Source: Candidatus Eisenbergiella intestinipullorum (GTDB lineage Bacteria > Bacillota > Clostridia > Lachnospirales > Lachnospiraceae). From it: a stretch of 64,000 nt of DNA. Where the stretch lies: the NCBI GenBank assembly GCA_019119815.1, contig DWWH01000033.1, positions 1-64,000 of the forward strand. Reading direction: 5' to 3'. The position numbers were made by a program, and so were the translations under genes. How positions within the stretch are numbered: position 1 is the first letter of the stretch; every line of letters starts with the position of its first letter. Positions 15,231 to 24,290 of this stretch are shown here, in pieces. The notes under the pieces are model-generated. The model was not told the origin of the DNA and made no database searches. It was given only the letters and a program-made list of their open reading frames with translations.

Positions 15231-17399
15231 TCAGTTTTCCTCCACGCAGAAGACATATTCTCCCGCTTCCACTTCTTTCCGGACTCCGCCGATCACGATA
15301 ACCGCAGGAGAAGGGGTGATGATCTCATAACGCACCTTCTTCTGTCCGTTCTCCTCGATGTGGCTCCAGGCGGAACGAACCAGACCATGCCTGGTCTCCA
15401 GGGAAACCTCCAGCCATTCCAGCTGTTTGTCCGGCTTCGGCGCGATGCGCACCTTCGCAAAGCCCGGCTCCGCCGGCTGAATGCCCGCCGCCTCCTCATA
15501 CACCCAGTCCGCAACCGCGCCATAGGCGTAATGGTTGAAGGAGTTCATGTCCACGCTCCAGAAATCCCCGTTTTCCATGATTCCGTCCCAGTGCTCCCAT
15601 ACGGTGGTGGCGCCCTTCGTCACCGGATAGAGCCAGGAGGGATATTCGGTGCGCAGGAGCAGGGTGTAGGCCAGGTCGGTGTGTCCCCAGCCGCTCAGCA
15701 CATGGAGCAGATACGGGGTTCCCACGAAGCCAGTCTGCAGCTTCTTCCCGTCCGCGATCACCTTTTCCGCCAGCTGATCCGCCGTTTTCTGCTTATCCTC
15801 TGCCAGGTCAAAATGGACGGCCAGCACCATCTCGGTCTGGGTCCGGTAGTCCGGGAAGGTTTTGCGGAAGGTTTTCACGATGTTGTCATACAGAGCCTCA
15901 TATTCGCTCACATCCTCGCCCAGCACCTTTCCGGCCTTCACCACCAGGCCGGTGGAATGGGCATAGAAAGCGGAAGCGATGAAATCCGCCCGGGAAGAGC
16001 CCTTATAGCTTCCCACCGGAGCATCCAGCCCCAGCCAGTCCTCATAATGGGTTCCACCGGTCCACAGGTATTCGTCCTTCGTGGAAGCGGTGATGAAGCC
16101 GATGTATTTTTTCATGCATTCAAACTGCTGACGCAGGATGGCAGGATTTCCATAGGTCATATAGATCTGCCAGGGACAGATAGTCGCCGCGTCGTCCCAG
16201 GCCGCGCTGCCGCTTCCCGTGCCGCAGGAGGGAATCACATGAGGGATGGAGCCGTCCGCGCACTGATCTGTTGCCATGTCCGCCAGCCATTTGGTGAAAA
16301 ATTTTTCCACGTCATAATTGTAGCTGGCCGTTTTCACAAAGGCCTGCGCGTCTCCCGTCCAGCCCAGCCGCTCGTCCCGCTGCGGGCAGTCCGTGGGCAC
16401 ATCCAGGAAATTGCCGCGCTGTCCCCAGACGATATTGGAAAACAGGCGGTTCAGAAGCGGGTTGGAGCTGGAAAGCCTTCCGGTGCGCTTCATATGGGAA
16501 TGCACCGCCACCGCCGTAAACTGCTCCGGCGCGGGCGTTCCAGGGAAGCGGTCCAGGCGGATATAACGGAAGCCGAAGAAGGTCATATGGGGATGATACG
16601 TCTGCACGCCGTCCTTACAGGTATAGAGAATCTTCGCCTTCGCGCTGCGGTAATTGGCATTATAGAAGTTTCCTTCCTTATCCAGCACCTCGCCGTGGGA
16701 AATCTCCGCCACGTCACCGGCCTTCGCGTCCACGGTGAAGCGCACATAGCCCGTCACCTCCTGGCCGAAGTCCACTACCGTCTCGCCCTTCGGGGTGGTG
16801 AAGATCCGCTCTGCCGCCACATACTCCTCTTCTCTCGTCTCTTCTCCCTGCTGAGGGATCAGATTCTGCCTCCCCTGATCCAGGCATACCACAGCTTCTT
16901 TTTCCTTTGCTGCGAAAGAAGCGTCAAAGGTTTCGCCGTCGTAGATCTCACTGAAGCGGATGGGGCTCTCCTGCACCGTCCAGCTTTCATCCGTAGCGAT
17001 CACGCTCCGGGAGCCGTCCGTCCCCGTCAGGACCAGCTGCGCGATCAGTCCGGCAGGGATCTGCTCTCTTTCGCTGCGTTCTCCCTCATTCACCCAGCCG
17101 GGCATGGGACTGCGGTACCATCCCTTTCCCACCGTCACCTCCAGACGGTTCTTCTCCTGCAGAAGCTCCGTCACGTCGTAGCACTGATACTGATGCCTCT
17201 TTTCATAGGAGGTCCAGCCGGGCGCCAGCACATACTCACCCACCCGCTTTCCGTTCAGAACAGCTTCATAGACGCCCATGGCGGTGATAAAAAGCTCTGC
17301 CCGCACAGTGCCTTCTTTCTCCGGAAATTCCTTTTCAAACACCGGACATACGTCTCCCATTTCCCGTGCCGGTGCGATCCATTTTGCACTCCAATCCAT
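15231..17399 (-). CDS. Alpha-L-rhamnosidase (GH78)
   Basis: A 722-residue inverting glycosidase releasing terminal L-rhamnose from plant glycosides or polysaccharides. The start is ATG 17399, with GGTGG 6 bases upstream; the TTG two codons earlier is ignored. The N-terminal beta domains contain RAELFITAMGVYEAVLNGKR and HPHMTFFGFRYIRLD. The (alpha/alpha)6 barrel has the hallmark DCPQRDERLGWTGDAQAF with general acid Glu343, and later the second glutamate in TTVWEHWDGI. The C-terminal beta domain ends EAGEYVFCVEEN. No signal peptide, so it acts in the cytosol on imported oligosaccharides. It is 33 bp downstream of an AraC-type regulator in the same direction, which probably controls it. Confidence 0.96.
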   Translation of the reverse strand: MDWSAKWIAPAREMGDVCPVFEKEFPEKEGTVRAELFITAMGVYEAVLNGKRVGEYVLAPGWTSYEKRHQYQCYDVTELLQEKNRLEVTVGKGWYRSPMPGWVNEGERSEREQIPAGLIAQLVLTGTDGSRSVIATDESWTVQESPIRFSEIYDGETFDASFAAKEKEAVVCLDQGRQNLIPQQGEETREEEYVAAERIFTTPKGETVVDFGQEVTGYVRFTVDAKAGDVAEISHGEVLDKEGNFYNANYRSAKAKILYTCKDGVQTYHPHMTFFGFRYIRLDRFPGTPAPEQFTAVAVHSHMKRTGRLSSSNPLLNRLFSNIVWGQRGNFLDVPTDCPQRDERLGWTGDAQAFVKTASYNYDVEKFFTKWLADMATDQCADGSIPHVIPSCGTGSGSAAWDDAATICPWQIYMTYGNPAILRQQFECMKKYIGFITASTKDEYLWTGGTHYEDWLGLDAPVGSYKGSSRADFIASAFYAHSTGLVVKAGKVLGEDVSEYEALYDNIVKTFRKTFPDYRTQTEMVLAVHFDLAEDKQKTADQLAEKVIADGKKLQTGFVGTPYLLHVLSGWGHTDLAYTLLLRTEYPSWLYPVTKGATTVWEHWDGIMENGDFWSVDMNSFNHYAYGAVADWVYEEAAGIQPAEPGFAKVRIAPKPDKQLEWLEVSLETRHGLVRSAWSHIEENGQKKVRYEIITPSPAVIVIGGVRKEVEAGEYVFCVEEN

Positions 17400-17432
17400 G
17401 TTCAACCACCTTTCTGCCGTCCGGGACGGCCT

Positions 17433-18521
17433 TCAAATACTGATCCTGCTGCGGATGTTCCGGTACTGCATCGGGGTCATGCTGAATCTCTCCCTGAAAT
17501 TCCGGTAAAAACAGCTGATGTCCGCATAGCCGACGGCAGCAGCCACCTCCTCGATGCTGCAGGAGGAATTTTCGATCATCTGAACTGCCTGCTTCATGCG
17601 GAATTCCTTCAGCAGAAAGCGGAAGGTCTTCCCCGTCTCCCTCCGGATATAGCGGCTTAAATATCCCTCGCTTTTCCCGAAGTGCCCCGCCAGTTCGGGC
17701 AGGGTCACCGTGGTATAGTTTTCCCGGATATAACGGACCAGCTCCGGAAGGACCGCGTCCGCCTCGCTCAGATGCCCCACGCTCTCCATCTCTCCGGAAT
17801 GCTCCTTGATGGCTCTGCCGAACAGGAGCATCACGTAGCCCTTCATCATCAGGTTTTTTCCCGCTGTGTTCCCCGACTCATCCAGGATGCCTTCCCCGCA
17901 CATTTCCAGGACGATCCGCTCCAGCCTCTCGTCCCGTCCGCAGCGCACCAGAAGCGCCCGTTCCTTCCCCTTGCTGTAGAGCATCTGCCAGAAAAAGTCG
18001 GAAATATCATCATTTTCCATCAGCAGGCTGTAAAACGCTTCTCCGAAGGTACTCCGTTTGAGGACGATGTTGACCGTGACCGCGTCCTCGTCTCCGGTAA
18101 ATACCGCCTGGCTGACCTCCGGCGGAATGATGACGAAATCCCCTTCCTCCATCCGCATCCTGCGGTCCTGTCCGTTCTCTCTCAGGTAAAAGAAAAACCC
18201 TCCCCGCAGGGCATAGACGATCTTGATGAATTTCAGGCTGTGATAAAAGGGCGGCACGTACCGGTCATGCAGGATGACGGACACCTCCATGCTTTCCTCC
18301 GGGAAGCAGTCCTGCTCGGTGAGAAGGTTGCCCATGAAAAAGGGCGCTTTTTCTTCCAGAGGCACGCTTTCCCGTCCCGTTTTCCGGAACCGTTCCACGA
18401 ATTCCTCCCAGCTCCACACCACATCCGCAAAGGCCTCCGGATTGGCTTCATACAGATGCTTTGCCACCTTTTCAAAATCCCGCAGCTTTGTCAGAGACCG
18501 CTCCCTCTCCCCTCCGTCCAT
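17433..18521 (-). CDS. AraC-family regulator of the rhamnosidase operon
   Basis: A 362-residue regulator starting MDGGERERSLTKLRDFEKVA; GGAAGG precedes this ATG while the longer frame has no site. The N-terminal half holds a cupin sensor (MRMEEGDFVIIPPEVSQAVF). The C-terminal 100 residues carry two HTH units (TLPELAGHFGKSEGYLSRYI, then IEEVAAAVGYADISCFYRNF) and end with the AraC signature FRERFSMTPMQYRNIR. The gene directly downstream is the GH78 rhamnosidase, so activation by rhamnose or a rhamnoside is a fair guess. Its own promoter is visible at 18639-18667. Confidence 0.93.
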   Translation of the reverse strand: MDGGERERSLTKLRDFEKVAKHLYEANPEAFADVVWSWEEFVERFRKTGRESVPLEEKAPFFMGNLLTEQDCFPEESMEVSVILHDRYVPPFYHSLKFIKIVYALRGGFFFYLRENGQDRRMRMEEGDFVIIPPEVSQAVFTGDEDAVTVNIVLKRSTFGEAFYSLLMENDDISDFFWQMLYSKGKERALLVRCGRDERLERIVLEMCGEGILDESGNTAGKNLMMKGYVMLLFGRAIKEHSGEMESVGHLSEADAVLPELVRYIRENYTTVTLPELAGHFGKSEGYLSRYIRRETGKTFRFLLKEFRMKQAVQMIENSSCSIEEVAAAVGYADISCFYRNFRERFSMTPMQYRNIRSRISI

Positions 18522-18638
18522 TCTGCCGCCTTCCTTTCCGCCGTCCTTCCGCCATGCTGTCTTTTTCAGACAGTTTCTAAAGCAGGCGGGACCAGCCCGA
18601 TGCCCTCCCGTATTTTTTCGCATTTTTCGGTCTTTTTT

Positions 18639-18667
18639 ATCTTACTCTGGCAGGCAGGAAATGTCAC
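18639..18667 (-). promoter_or_regulatory. Promoter of AraC-rhamnosidase operon
   Basis: On the minus strand GTGACA (18667-18662), 17 bases, TAAGAT (18644-18639). The leader to the start at 18521 is about 110 bases. Confidence 0.7.
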
Positions 18668-18798
18668 TATCCTTTTTGACTGTTATTTTATGATCTTTCG
18701 GATTCCTCTTTGGCAAAAACCGTAACGGCGTCCGGCCCGGATTCAAAACGCCTGCGGCCGGACACCGGATCCGGGCCGCACTGTTCATCCTCCGCGCC

Positions 18799-18854
18799 GG
18801 TCAGCAAACGCCATGAGCCCGCGCCGGTCGTTTGCTGACCGATGCGGGCTCATG
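18799..18854. repeat. Two interleaved inverted repeats next to cas6
   Basis: Arm A GGTCAGCAAACG (18799-18810) pairs with CGTTTGCTGACC (18829-18840). Arm B CATGAGCCCGC (18812-18822) pairs with GCGGGCTCATG (18844-18854). The order A-B-A'-B' means the 12-bp and 11-bp stems cannot both form fully, because only one base separates A from B. It is 11 bp beyond the cas6 stop codon and has no T run. The rest of the 343-bp gap (18522-18864) holds the AraC promoter and a further GC-rich imperfect hairpin around 18726-18776. Confidence 0.75.
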
Positions 18855-18864
18855 ACTTCAGCAG

Positions 18865-19566
18865 CTACCGGAACCGGTATCCCAGGAAGCCGCAGCCTCT
18901 CGCGTTGTTTTCCCCGACTCCCGTTCCCAGAGCCATGTACAGAAGCTCCTGTGCAGCGTCATTTCCGGCCGCCGTCAGGCTCACCTTATCTCCCAGCAGG
19001 GAAATGTCATCCTGTGCCACGCGGACTGGCTTGCGGTTTATGAATTCGATTCCTTTGAACAGCGGGAAATCTCCGGACAGCTTCCTTTGCTGAAAATAAT
19101 TGTATTTCCGGATCAGATTTGATTTCAGATGTTCTTCATATTCGTCCACGCACATCTGGTCTCTCCAGTACCCCTGTTTTGTCTTCACCACCACCGGGGT
19201 CAGCGTGTGTACTCTCTCCAACACATATCTCGGGATCAGCCTCAGCTCCGCTCCAAGCACCTGCAGCCAGTCGCTTCCACAGCCCGGAAGCCCCCTCGCA
19301 AAGAATTCGGCCAGCTCCTGGCTGATGGTCCGGATGCGCACCGTGTAAACCTTTCCTGTCCGGTAGACACGTTCTCCCTCCAGCGGGTACGGATGGTCAA
19401 ACGTATAAGGCCGGAACAGACCGTCTTGCGGGCGCAGCGACCCTCCTTCCGCATTCTTCCCTTTATACAGGGCCGCATCCAGAAGATGCGCGATCCGCCC
19501 CGAAACATAACAGGAATGCACCGGAACCAGAAAGCAGATCTGCAGCGGCAGTTCAAAAACCAGCAT
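18865..19566 (-). CDS. cas6: Cas6-type CRISPR RNA endoribonuclease, orphan
   Basis: A 233-residue RAMP protein resembling Cas6, which cuts repeat hairpins in pre-crRNA. Visible features are the N-terminal ferredoxin-like strand (FELPLQICFLVPVH), a helix with HLLDAALYKGKN, the mid-region TPVVVKTKQGYWRDQ followed by EHLKSNLIRKYNYFQ, and the C-terminal glycine-rich RNA-binding loop GTGVGENNARGCGFLGYRF. The length is normal. GGAGG lies 9 bases before the ATG. No cas1, cas2, effector gene or CRISPR array is found in the window; the flanks are a rhamnosidase operon and phosphoketolase. It may process arrays elsewhere or be a remnant. Identification rests on motif layout, and I could not verify the catalytic His. 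Confidence 0.8.
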   Translation of the reverse strand: MLVFELPLQICFLVPVHSCYVSGRIAHLLDAALYKGKNAEGGSLRPQDGLFRPYTFDHPYPLEGERVYRTGKVYTVRIRTISQELAEFFARGLPGCGSDWLQVLGAELRLIPRYVLERVHTLTPVVVKTKQGYWRDQMCVDEYEEHLKSNLIRKYNYFQQRKLSGDFPLFKGIEFINRKPVRVAQDDISLLGDKVSLTAAGNDAAQELLYMALGTGVGENNARGCGFLGYRFR

Positions 19567-19756
19567 AACATAACTCCTCCCTCATCATCCTGCGAAAGCA
19601 GAGGGCGTCCCGTCTTCCGCCGCAGGCTTCATTTATTGTCAGCGGACACTCTGTGTTGCGGTTCATTCACGTTCACTTTTTTAAATAAGAAAAAAGAGGA
19701 TCTTATCCCAAAAGCAAAACAGACACTCTGTAACCAGAGAGAAAAGAAATGGAATA

Positions 19757-19849
19757 TTGAAATGGACACAAAAATATTGTAATACGCAGATATACTGCTG
19801 TCCACACAAAAATATATTTTTGTCCACATGCCTCAGAAAGAATGAGGGG
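19757..19849 (+). promoter_or_regulatory. Palindrome-rich control region upstream of phosphoketolase
   Basis: A distal promoter TTGAAA (19757-19762), 17 bases, TAATAC (19780-19785) contains ACAAAAATATTGT in its spacer. A perfect 18-base palindrome ACAAAAATATATTTTTGT follows at 19806-19823, and a second palindrome GGGGATTATCCCC at 19837-19849. The two A/T-rich sites look like operators for one regulator. The decamer GACACTCTGT is also repeated at 19645 and 19722. The whole gap 19567-20020 appears to be regulatory, without a gene. Confidence 0.65.
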
Positions 19850-19917
19850 GATTATCCCCACATTTTTGCAGATTTCGTGAATTTCACTAAAAAAAACATT
19901 TTTCTGACATTTTAGCA

Positions 19918-19946
19918 TTGCCCGATAACCAAAATCAGTTTAAAAT
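19918..19946 (+). promoter_or_regulatory. Proximal promoter of phosphoketolase
   Basis: TTGCCC (19918-19923), 17 bases, TAAAAT (19941-19946), followed by an 8-base-scale CCGGCG hairpin near 19970 and the ribosome site AAAGGAGG. Confidence 0.65.
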
Positions 19947-20020
19947 AAATCTGTCAGTCAACAATAATACCGGCGTTCCCGCCGGTTGAACAAAAAACAG
20001 CAAAAGGAGGTAACGCCCTT

Positions 20021-22408
20021 ATGGCAAACACGGAAATCGAGGAAAGGCTTCCGCTTACGGATGAGTATCTGAAAAAGATGGACGCCTACTGGCGCGCTGC
20101 CAATTATCTCGGCGCGGCTCAGCTCTACCTGCTGGACAACCCTCTTCTGCGCGAACCCCTGAAAATGGAACACGTGAAGAAGAAGATCGTCGGTCACTGG
20201 GGAACCGTTCCCGGACAGAACTTCATCTATGTACATCTGAACCGGGTCATCAAAAAATATGACCAGGATATGATCCTGATCTCCGGTCCCGGTCACGGCG
20301 GCAATTTCTTTGTGGCAAATACTTATCTGGAGGGTACCTACAGCGAGGTTTATCCCAACATCGGAGAGGACATGGACGGCCTGAAAAAGCTGTGCAAGCA
20401 GTTCTCCTTCCCCGGCGGCATTTCCAGTCACGTGGCTCCGGAAACGCCCGGTTCCATCAATGAAGGCGGCGAGCTGGGATATTCCCTTGCCCATTCCTTT
20501 GGTGCGGTGTTCGACAATCCAGATCTGGTGGCCGCCTGCATCGTAGGCGACGGCGAAGCGGAAACCGGCCCCCTTGCCACCTCCTGGCAGTGCAACAAGT
20601 TCCTGAATCCGGAAACGGACGGCGCTGTCCTTCCCATCCTGCACTTAAACGGCTATAAGATCAGCAATCCCACCGTTCTGGCCCGTATCTCCCATGAGGA
20701 GCTGGAGCACTTCTTCGACGGCTGCGGCTGGAAGCCCTACTTCGTAGAAGGTGAGGTTCCCATGGAAATGCACCGCAAGATGGCCGAAGCGCTGGATGCC
20801 GCAATGGATGACATCAAGGCCATCCAGAAAAACGCCAGGGAAAATCACGACGCCACCAGACCCAAGTGGCCCATGATCGTGCTGCGCACGCCCAAGGGCT
20901 GGACGGGACCGAAGGTGGTGGACGGCAAGCAGATCGAAGGCTCCTTCCGCGCCCACCAGGTTCCGATCATGATGGACCAGCCGGAGCATCTGGATATGCT
21001 GAGAGACTGGCTGATGAGCTATCATCCGGAAGAGCTTTTTGATGAAAACGGAAAGCTGATCCCCGAGCTGAAGGCTCTGGCTCCCACCGGAGACAGAAGG
21101 ATCGGCTCCAATCCTCACGCCAACGGCGGCAAGCTGCTGCGCGATCTGCGCATGCCCGATTTCCGCGACTACGGCATCGAGGTTCCCGCTCCCGGAGCGG
21201 TGGAAGCGCAGGATATGGTGGAGCTGGGCGGCTTTGTGCGGGATATTTTCAAGCTGAATGAAGACGCTCACAATTTCCGTATCTTCGGGCCGGACGAGAC
21301 CATGTCCAACCGTCTGGGAAAAGTATTTGAAGAAACCAACCGCGACTGGAACAACGAGCTGCTGGATACGGATGAATTCCTGGCCCATGACGGCCGCGTG
21401 ATGGACTCCTTCCTCAGCGAGCACATGTGTGAGGGCTGGCTGGAAGGGTATCTTCTTACCGGACGCCACGGCTTCTTCGCAAGCTATGAGGCCTTCATCC
21501 GCGTGGTGGATTCCATGTGTGCTCAGCACGCGAAATGGCTGAAGGTCTGCAACCAGCTTCCCTGGAGACAGTCCATCGCCTCACTGAACCTGATCCTCTC
21601 CTCCAATGTATGGCAGCAGGATCATAACGGCTTCACCCACCAGGATCCCGGCTTCCTGGATCATATTTCCAATAAGAAGGCCGACGTGGTGCGTCTGTAC
21701 CTTCCGCCGGACACCAACTGCCTGCTGTCCTGTTTCGATCACTGCATCCGCAGCCGGAACTATGTGAATGTGCTGGTGACCAGCAAGCATCCCAGACCTC
21801 AGTGGCTGACCATGGAGCAGGCCGTCAAGCACTGCACCCAGGGCATCGGCATCTGGGAATGGGCGAGCAATGATGCCGGGGAGGAACCGGACATCGTCAT
21901 GGCCTGCTGCGGCGATACGCCCACTCTGGAAACCCTGGCAGCCGTCACCATCCTGCGCGAGGCTCTGCCGGAGCTGAAGATCCGCGTCATCAACGTGGTG
22001 GATCTGATGAAGCTGCAGCCTTCCACCATGCATCCGCATGGTCTGACCGACGCAGAATACAATGCGCTGTTCACAAAGGACAAGCCCATCATCTTCGCTT
22101 TCCACGGCTATCACACGCTCATCCACGAGCTGACCTATCGCCGGGAGAACCGCAACATTCATGTGTTCGGATATAAGGAAGAGGGCACCATCACCACGCC
22201 CTTCGACATGCGCGTGCAGAATGAGATCGACCGCTTCAGCCTGGTGAAGAACGCAGTCCAGAACCTGCCTCAGCTCGGAAACCGGGGCTCCTATCTGATC
22301 CAGAAGATGAACGACAAGCTCATCGAGCACAAGCAGTACATCCATGAATACGGCATCGATCTGCCCGAGGTACGCGACTGGAAATGGCACGTGCCGGAAA
22401 CGAAATAA
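20021..22408 (+). CDS. xfp: Xylulose-5-phosphate/fructose-6-phosphate phosphoketolase
   Basis: A 795-residue thiamine-diphosphate enzyme that splits xylulose 5-phosphate (often also fructose 6-phosphate) with phosphate to acetyl phosphate plus a shorter sugar phosphate. Characteristic blocks: [60 protein letters not shown], the TPP-binding [14 protein letters not shown], and [20 protein letters not shown]. Full family length. AAAGGAGG lies 9 bases before the ATG. Two promoters and several palindromes upstream suggest regulated expression, plausibly by pentose supply. It is monocistronic, and no acetate kinase gene is in the window. Confidence 0.98.
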   Translation: MANTEIEERLPLTDEYLKKMDAYWRAANYLGAAQLYLLDNPLLREPLKMEHVKKKIVGHWGTVPGQNFIYVHLNRVIKKYDQDMILISGPGHGGNFFVANTYLEGTYSEVYPNIGEDMDGLKKLCKQFSFPGGISSHVAPETPGSINEGGELGYSLAHSFGAVFDNPDLVAACIVGDGEAETGPLATSWQCNKFLNPETDGAVLPILHLNGYKISNPTVLARISHEELEHFFDGCGWKPYFVEGEVPMEMHRKMAEALDAAMDDIKAIQKNARENHDATRPKWPMIVLRTPKGWTGPKVVDGKQIEGSFRAHQVPIMMDQPEHLDMLRDWLMSYHPEELFDENGKLIPELKALAPTGDRRIGSNPHANGGKLLRDLRMPDFRDYGIEVPAPGAVEAQDMVELGGFVRDIFKLNEDAHNFRIFGPDETMSNRLGKVFEETNRDWNNELLDTDEFLAHDGRVMDSFLSEHMCEGWLEGYLLTGRHGFFASYEAFIRVVDSMCAQHAKWLKVCNQLPWRQSIASLNLILSSNVWQQDHNGFTHQDPGFLDHISNKKADVVRLYLPPDTNCLLSCFDHCIRSRNYVNVLVTSKHPRPQWLTMEQAVKHCTQGIGIWEWASNDAGEEPDIVMACCGDTPTLETLAAVTILREALPELKIRVINVVDLMKLQPSTMHPHGLTDAEYNALFTKDKPIIFAFHGYHTLIHELTYRRENRNIHVFGYKEEGTITTPFDMRVQNEIDRFSLVKNAVQNLPQLGNRGSYLIQKMNDKLIEHKQYIHEYGIDLPEVRDWKWHVPETK

Positions 22409-22441
22409 TATCCTGAACGGCAGACAGGCCGACGGGAAGAA

Positions 22442-22544
22442 GGGAAAGCGCAGCCGGGACCACGGCGGCGCTTTTCCCATGCCTTCCTGCCGGACGGAAA
22501 ACGCTTTCCTGCCGACAGGAAGCACTTTCCTCCCGGCAGGAAAG
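22442..22544 (+). other. Hairpins downstream of phosphoketolase
   Basis: GGGAAAGCGC (22442-22451) pairs with GCGCTTTTCCC (22468-22478, one bulge). A second stem pairs CTTTCCTGCCG (22504-22514) with CGGCAGGAAAG (22534-22544) and has an inner AGGAA/TTCCT pair. The motif TTCCTGCCGG-like recurs three times. These probably end or protect the xfp message; no T run follows. Confidence 0.5.
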
Positions 22545-22575
22545 AAATCTGATCTTGAAAAGGAACTGCAAACCG

Positions 22576-23316
22576 ATGGAACGAATTTTGGTAGTAGAGG
22601 ACGACCTTGCCCTGAGCGCAGGGCTATGCTTTGAACTGGACAGTGCGGGCTATGTTTCCGTACCCGCCTACAGCTGTGCCAAGGCGGCATATCTGCTCAC
22701 GGAGAGCGCTTTTTCTCTGGTCCTGCTGGATGTGAACCTTCCGGACGGGAACGGCTTCGACCTGTGCCGGAGGATCCGGGAAATGCGGCCCGGACAGCCC
22801 GTGATCTTTCTGACGGCAAATGACCTGGAGGCGGATGTGCTGAACGGCTTTGACCTGGGCGCGGAAGACTATGTGACCAAGCCCTTCCGCATGCCGATCC
22901 TCTTGAAGCGTATCGGAGTCGTCCTGCGCAGAAACAGTTCCGAAAGGGACGGCCGGGTTGGAGGCGCGGCAGAAGCCGCAAAAGAAAACGGTCCGGATCT
23001 CTGGAGCGACGGCTTCCTCTCTCTGGATTTTTCCGCGCTAAAGGCAATGCGCGGTTCCGATCCCCGCTCGACGCAGACCCTTTCCATCACGCCCAACGAA
23101 TACAAGCTGCTTCGCATCCTGACGGAAAACGCGGGAAACATCCTGACCAGGCAACGGCTGCTGGAGCGGCTTTGGGACAGCGGCGGAAATTTTGTGGACG
23201 ACCATACGCTCACCGTGACCATGAACCGTCTGCGGGCCAAGATCGAGGATGATTCCCATTCCTATATCCGCACCGTGCGGGGGATGGGCTACATCTGGAC
23301 GGGAGGCAGAGCATGA
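22576..23316 (+). CDS. OmpR-family response regulator (BceR/VanR-like)
   Basis: A 246-residue two-component regulator. The receiver domain starts MERILVVEDDLALSAGL, with acidic residues at 9-10, phospho-acceptor Asp52 in LLDVNLPDGNGF, the Thr of FLTAND and the Lys of EDYVTKPF. A linker of about 35 residues leads to a winged-helix output domain (ITPNEYKLLRILTENAGNIL, VDDHTLTVTMNRLRAKIEDD, RTVRGMGYIWTGG). ATG 22576 is preferred although AGGA is 11 bases upstream; TTG 22555 is an alternative. It overlaps the kinase gene by 4 bases and so is coupled to it. The context of two FtsX-type permeases suggests control of an antimicrobial peptide resistance or sensing transporter. Confidence 0.95.
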   Translation: MERILVVEDDLALSAGLCFELDSAGYVSVPAYSCAKAAYLLTESAFSLVLLDVNLPDGNGFDLCRRIREMRPGQPVIFLTANDLEADVLNGFDLGAEDYVTKPFRMPILLKRIGVVLRRNSSERDGRVGGAAEAAKENGPDLWSDGFLSLDFSALKAMRGSDPRSTQTLSITPNEYKLLRILTENAGNILTRQRLLERLWDSGGNFVDDHTLTVTMNRLRAKIEDDSHSYIRTVRGMGYIWTGGRA

Positions 23317-24290
23317 ACCGCCGTTCCTTCCTTCGTTCTGTCCTGATCCCTTTTTTGTTCCTGACCGCCGCTTTCTGTCTGACCATATCCCTGCTATGGC
23401 TTTTGTGGGCCTTCGTTCCCAAAGCGGCGGTGCGTTACGGCATCCTCGCCCTCTGCGCCGGATTCTTTCTACTGGCCGGACTATGGGTCCTTCTGCAGCG
23501 CCGCCAGACCGTCCGTTTCGCCGACGAGCTGTGCCAGACGCTGGACGCCATTTTATCCGGACATCAGCCGCAGACCGATCACATCTACGATGACTCTCTG
23601 GTTTCCCGCGTACAGGGAAAGCTGCTGCAGTGCTGCGACGTTCTGGAGGAAGGGAGGGCTCGGAGCCAGGCAGACAAGGAGACGATCCAGGGGCTGGTCA
23701 GCGATATTTCCCACCAGGTCAAGACCCCCATCGCAAACATCCGCATGTTTACGGACATCCTGCGCAGGCACAGTCTTTCCGACAGCCAGCGGGAGCGTTT
23801 TCTCGCCACCCTGTCGGAGCAGACCGACAAGCTGGATTTCCTCCTCCAGTCCCTCATCAAAATGTCCCGGCTGGAAACAGGCACCTTCGTCCTGCATCCG
23901 GCTAAGGCCCTTCTGGAGGACACCATCGCCCGCGCCATGAGCACAGTGTGGGCAGAAGCGGATGCAAAGGGAATCCGTCTGTCCGCCGACTGCCCTTCCG
24001 GCCTGCGCATCCGGCATGATCCCAAATGGACGGCCATCGCCAGAGCGCTGATCATGCGTCCCGCCATCCTGCTGGCGGATGAGCCCACCGGAAACCTGGA
24101 TTCCCGAAACGGCCAGAATGTGCTCGGCCTGCTGAAGCTTTCGGTGGAAAGCTGGAAGCAGACACTCCTTCTGATCACCCATAACCTGGAGCTGGCCCAG
24201 ATGGCCGACCGGGTGGTGCGCATGGAGGACGGTCGCATCCGCTCTTCGTTACCAAAGGAGGATCTTTCATGCTTGCAAACAACAATCTGA
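23313..24290 (+). CDS. Chimeric protein: histidine kinase N-terminus fused to ABC ATPase C-terminus
   Basis: A 325-residue frame with two unrelated halves. Residues 1-240 are an intramembrane-sensing kinase (BceS type): two helices with almost no external loop (residues 11-62) and the dimerisation/phospho-acceptor segment VSDISHQVKTPIANIR with His134. It stops at LRIRHDPKWT, just where the ATP-binding domain (N, G1, F and G2 boxes) should start. From residue 241 it reads AIARALIMRPAILLADEPTG, then NLDSRN and LLLITHN: the end of an ABC ATPase, with Walker B, D-loop and H-loop but no Walker A, Q-loop or LSGGQ. An in-frame deletion between two genes explains this. The product should lack kinase and ABC activity. 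ATGA overlap with the regulator gene. Confidence 0.9.
   Translation: MNRRSFLRSVLIPFLFLTAAFCLTISLLWLLWAFVPKAAVRYGILALCAGFFLLAGLWVLLQRRQTVRFADELCQTLDAILSGHQPQTDHIYDDSLVSRVQGKLLQCCDVLEEGRARSQADKETIQGLVSDISHQVKTPIANIRMFTDILRRHSLSDSQRERFLATLSEQTDKLDFLLQSLIKMSRLETGTFVLHPAKALLEDTIARAMSTVWAEADAKGIRLSADCPSGLRIRHDPKWTAIARALIMRPAILLADEPTGNLDSRNGQNVLGLLKLSVESWKQTLLLITHNLELAQMADRVVRMEDGRIRSSLPKEDLSCLQTTI

Noticed and set aside
15360-17660. 766-codon antisense frame opposite the GH78 rhamnosidase
   Set aside because: The minus strand encodes all GH78 motifs; the plus frame has none and no promoter.
18721-18860. CRISPR array next to cas6
   Set aside because: The region has inverted, not regularly spaced direct, repeats; no repeat-spacer pattern is seen anywhere in the window.
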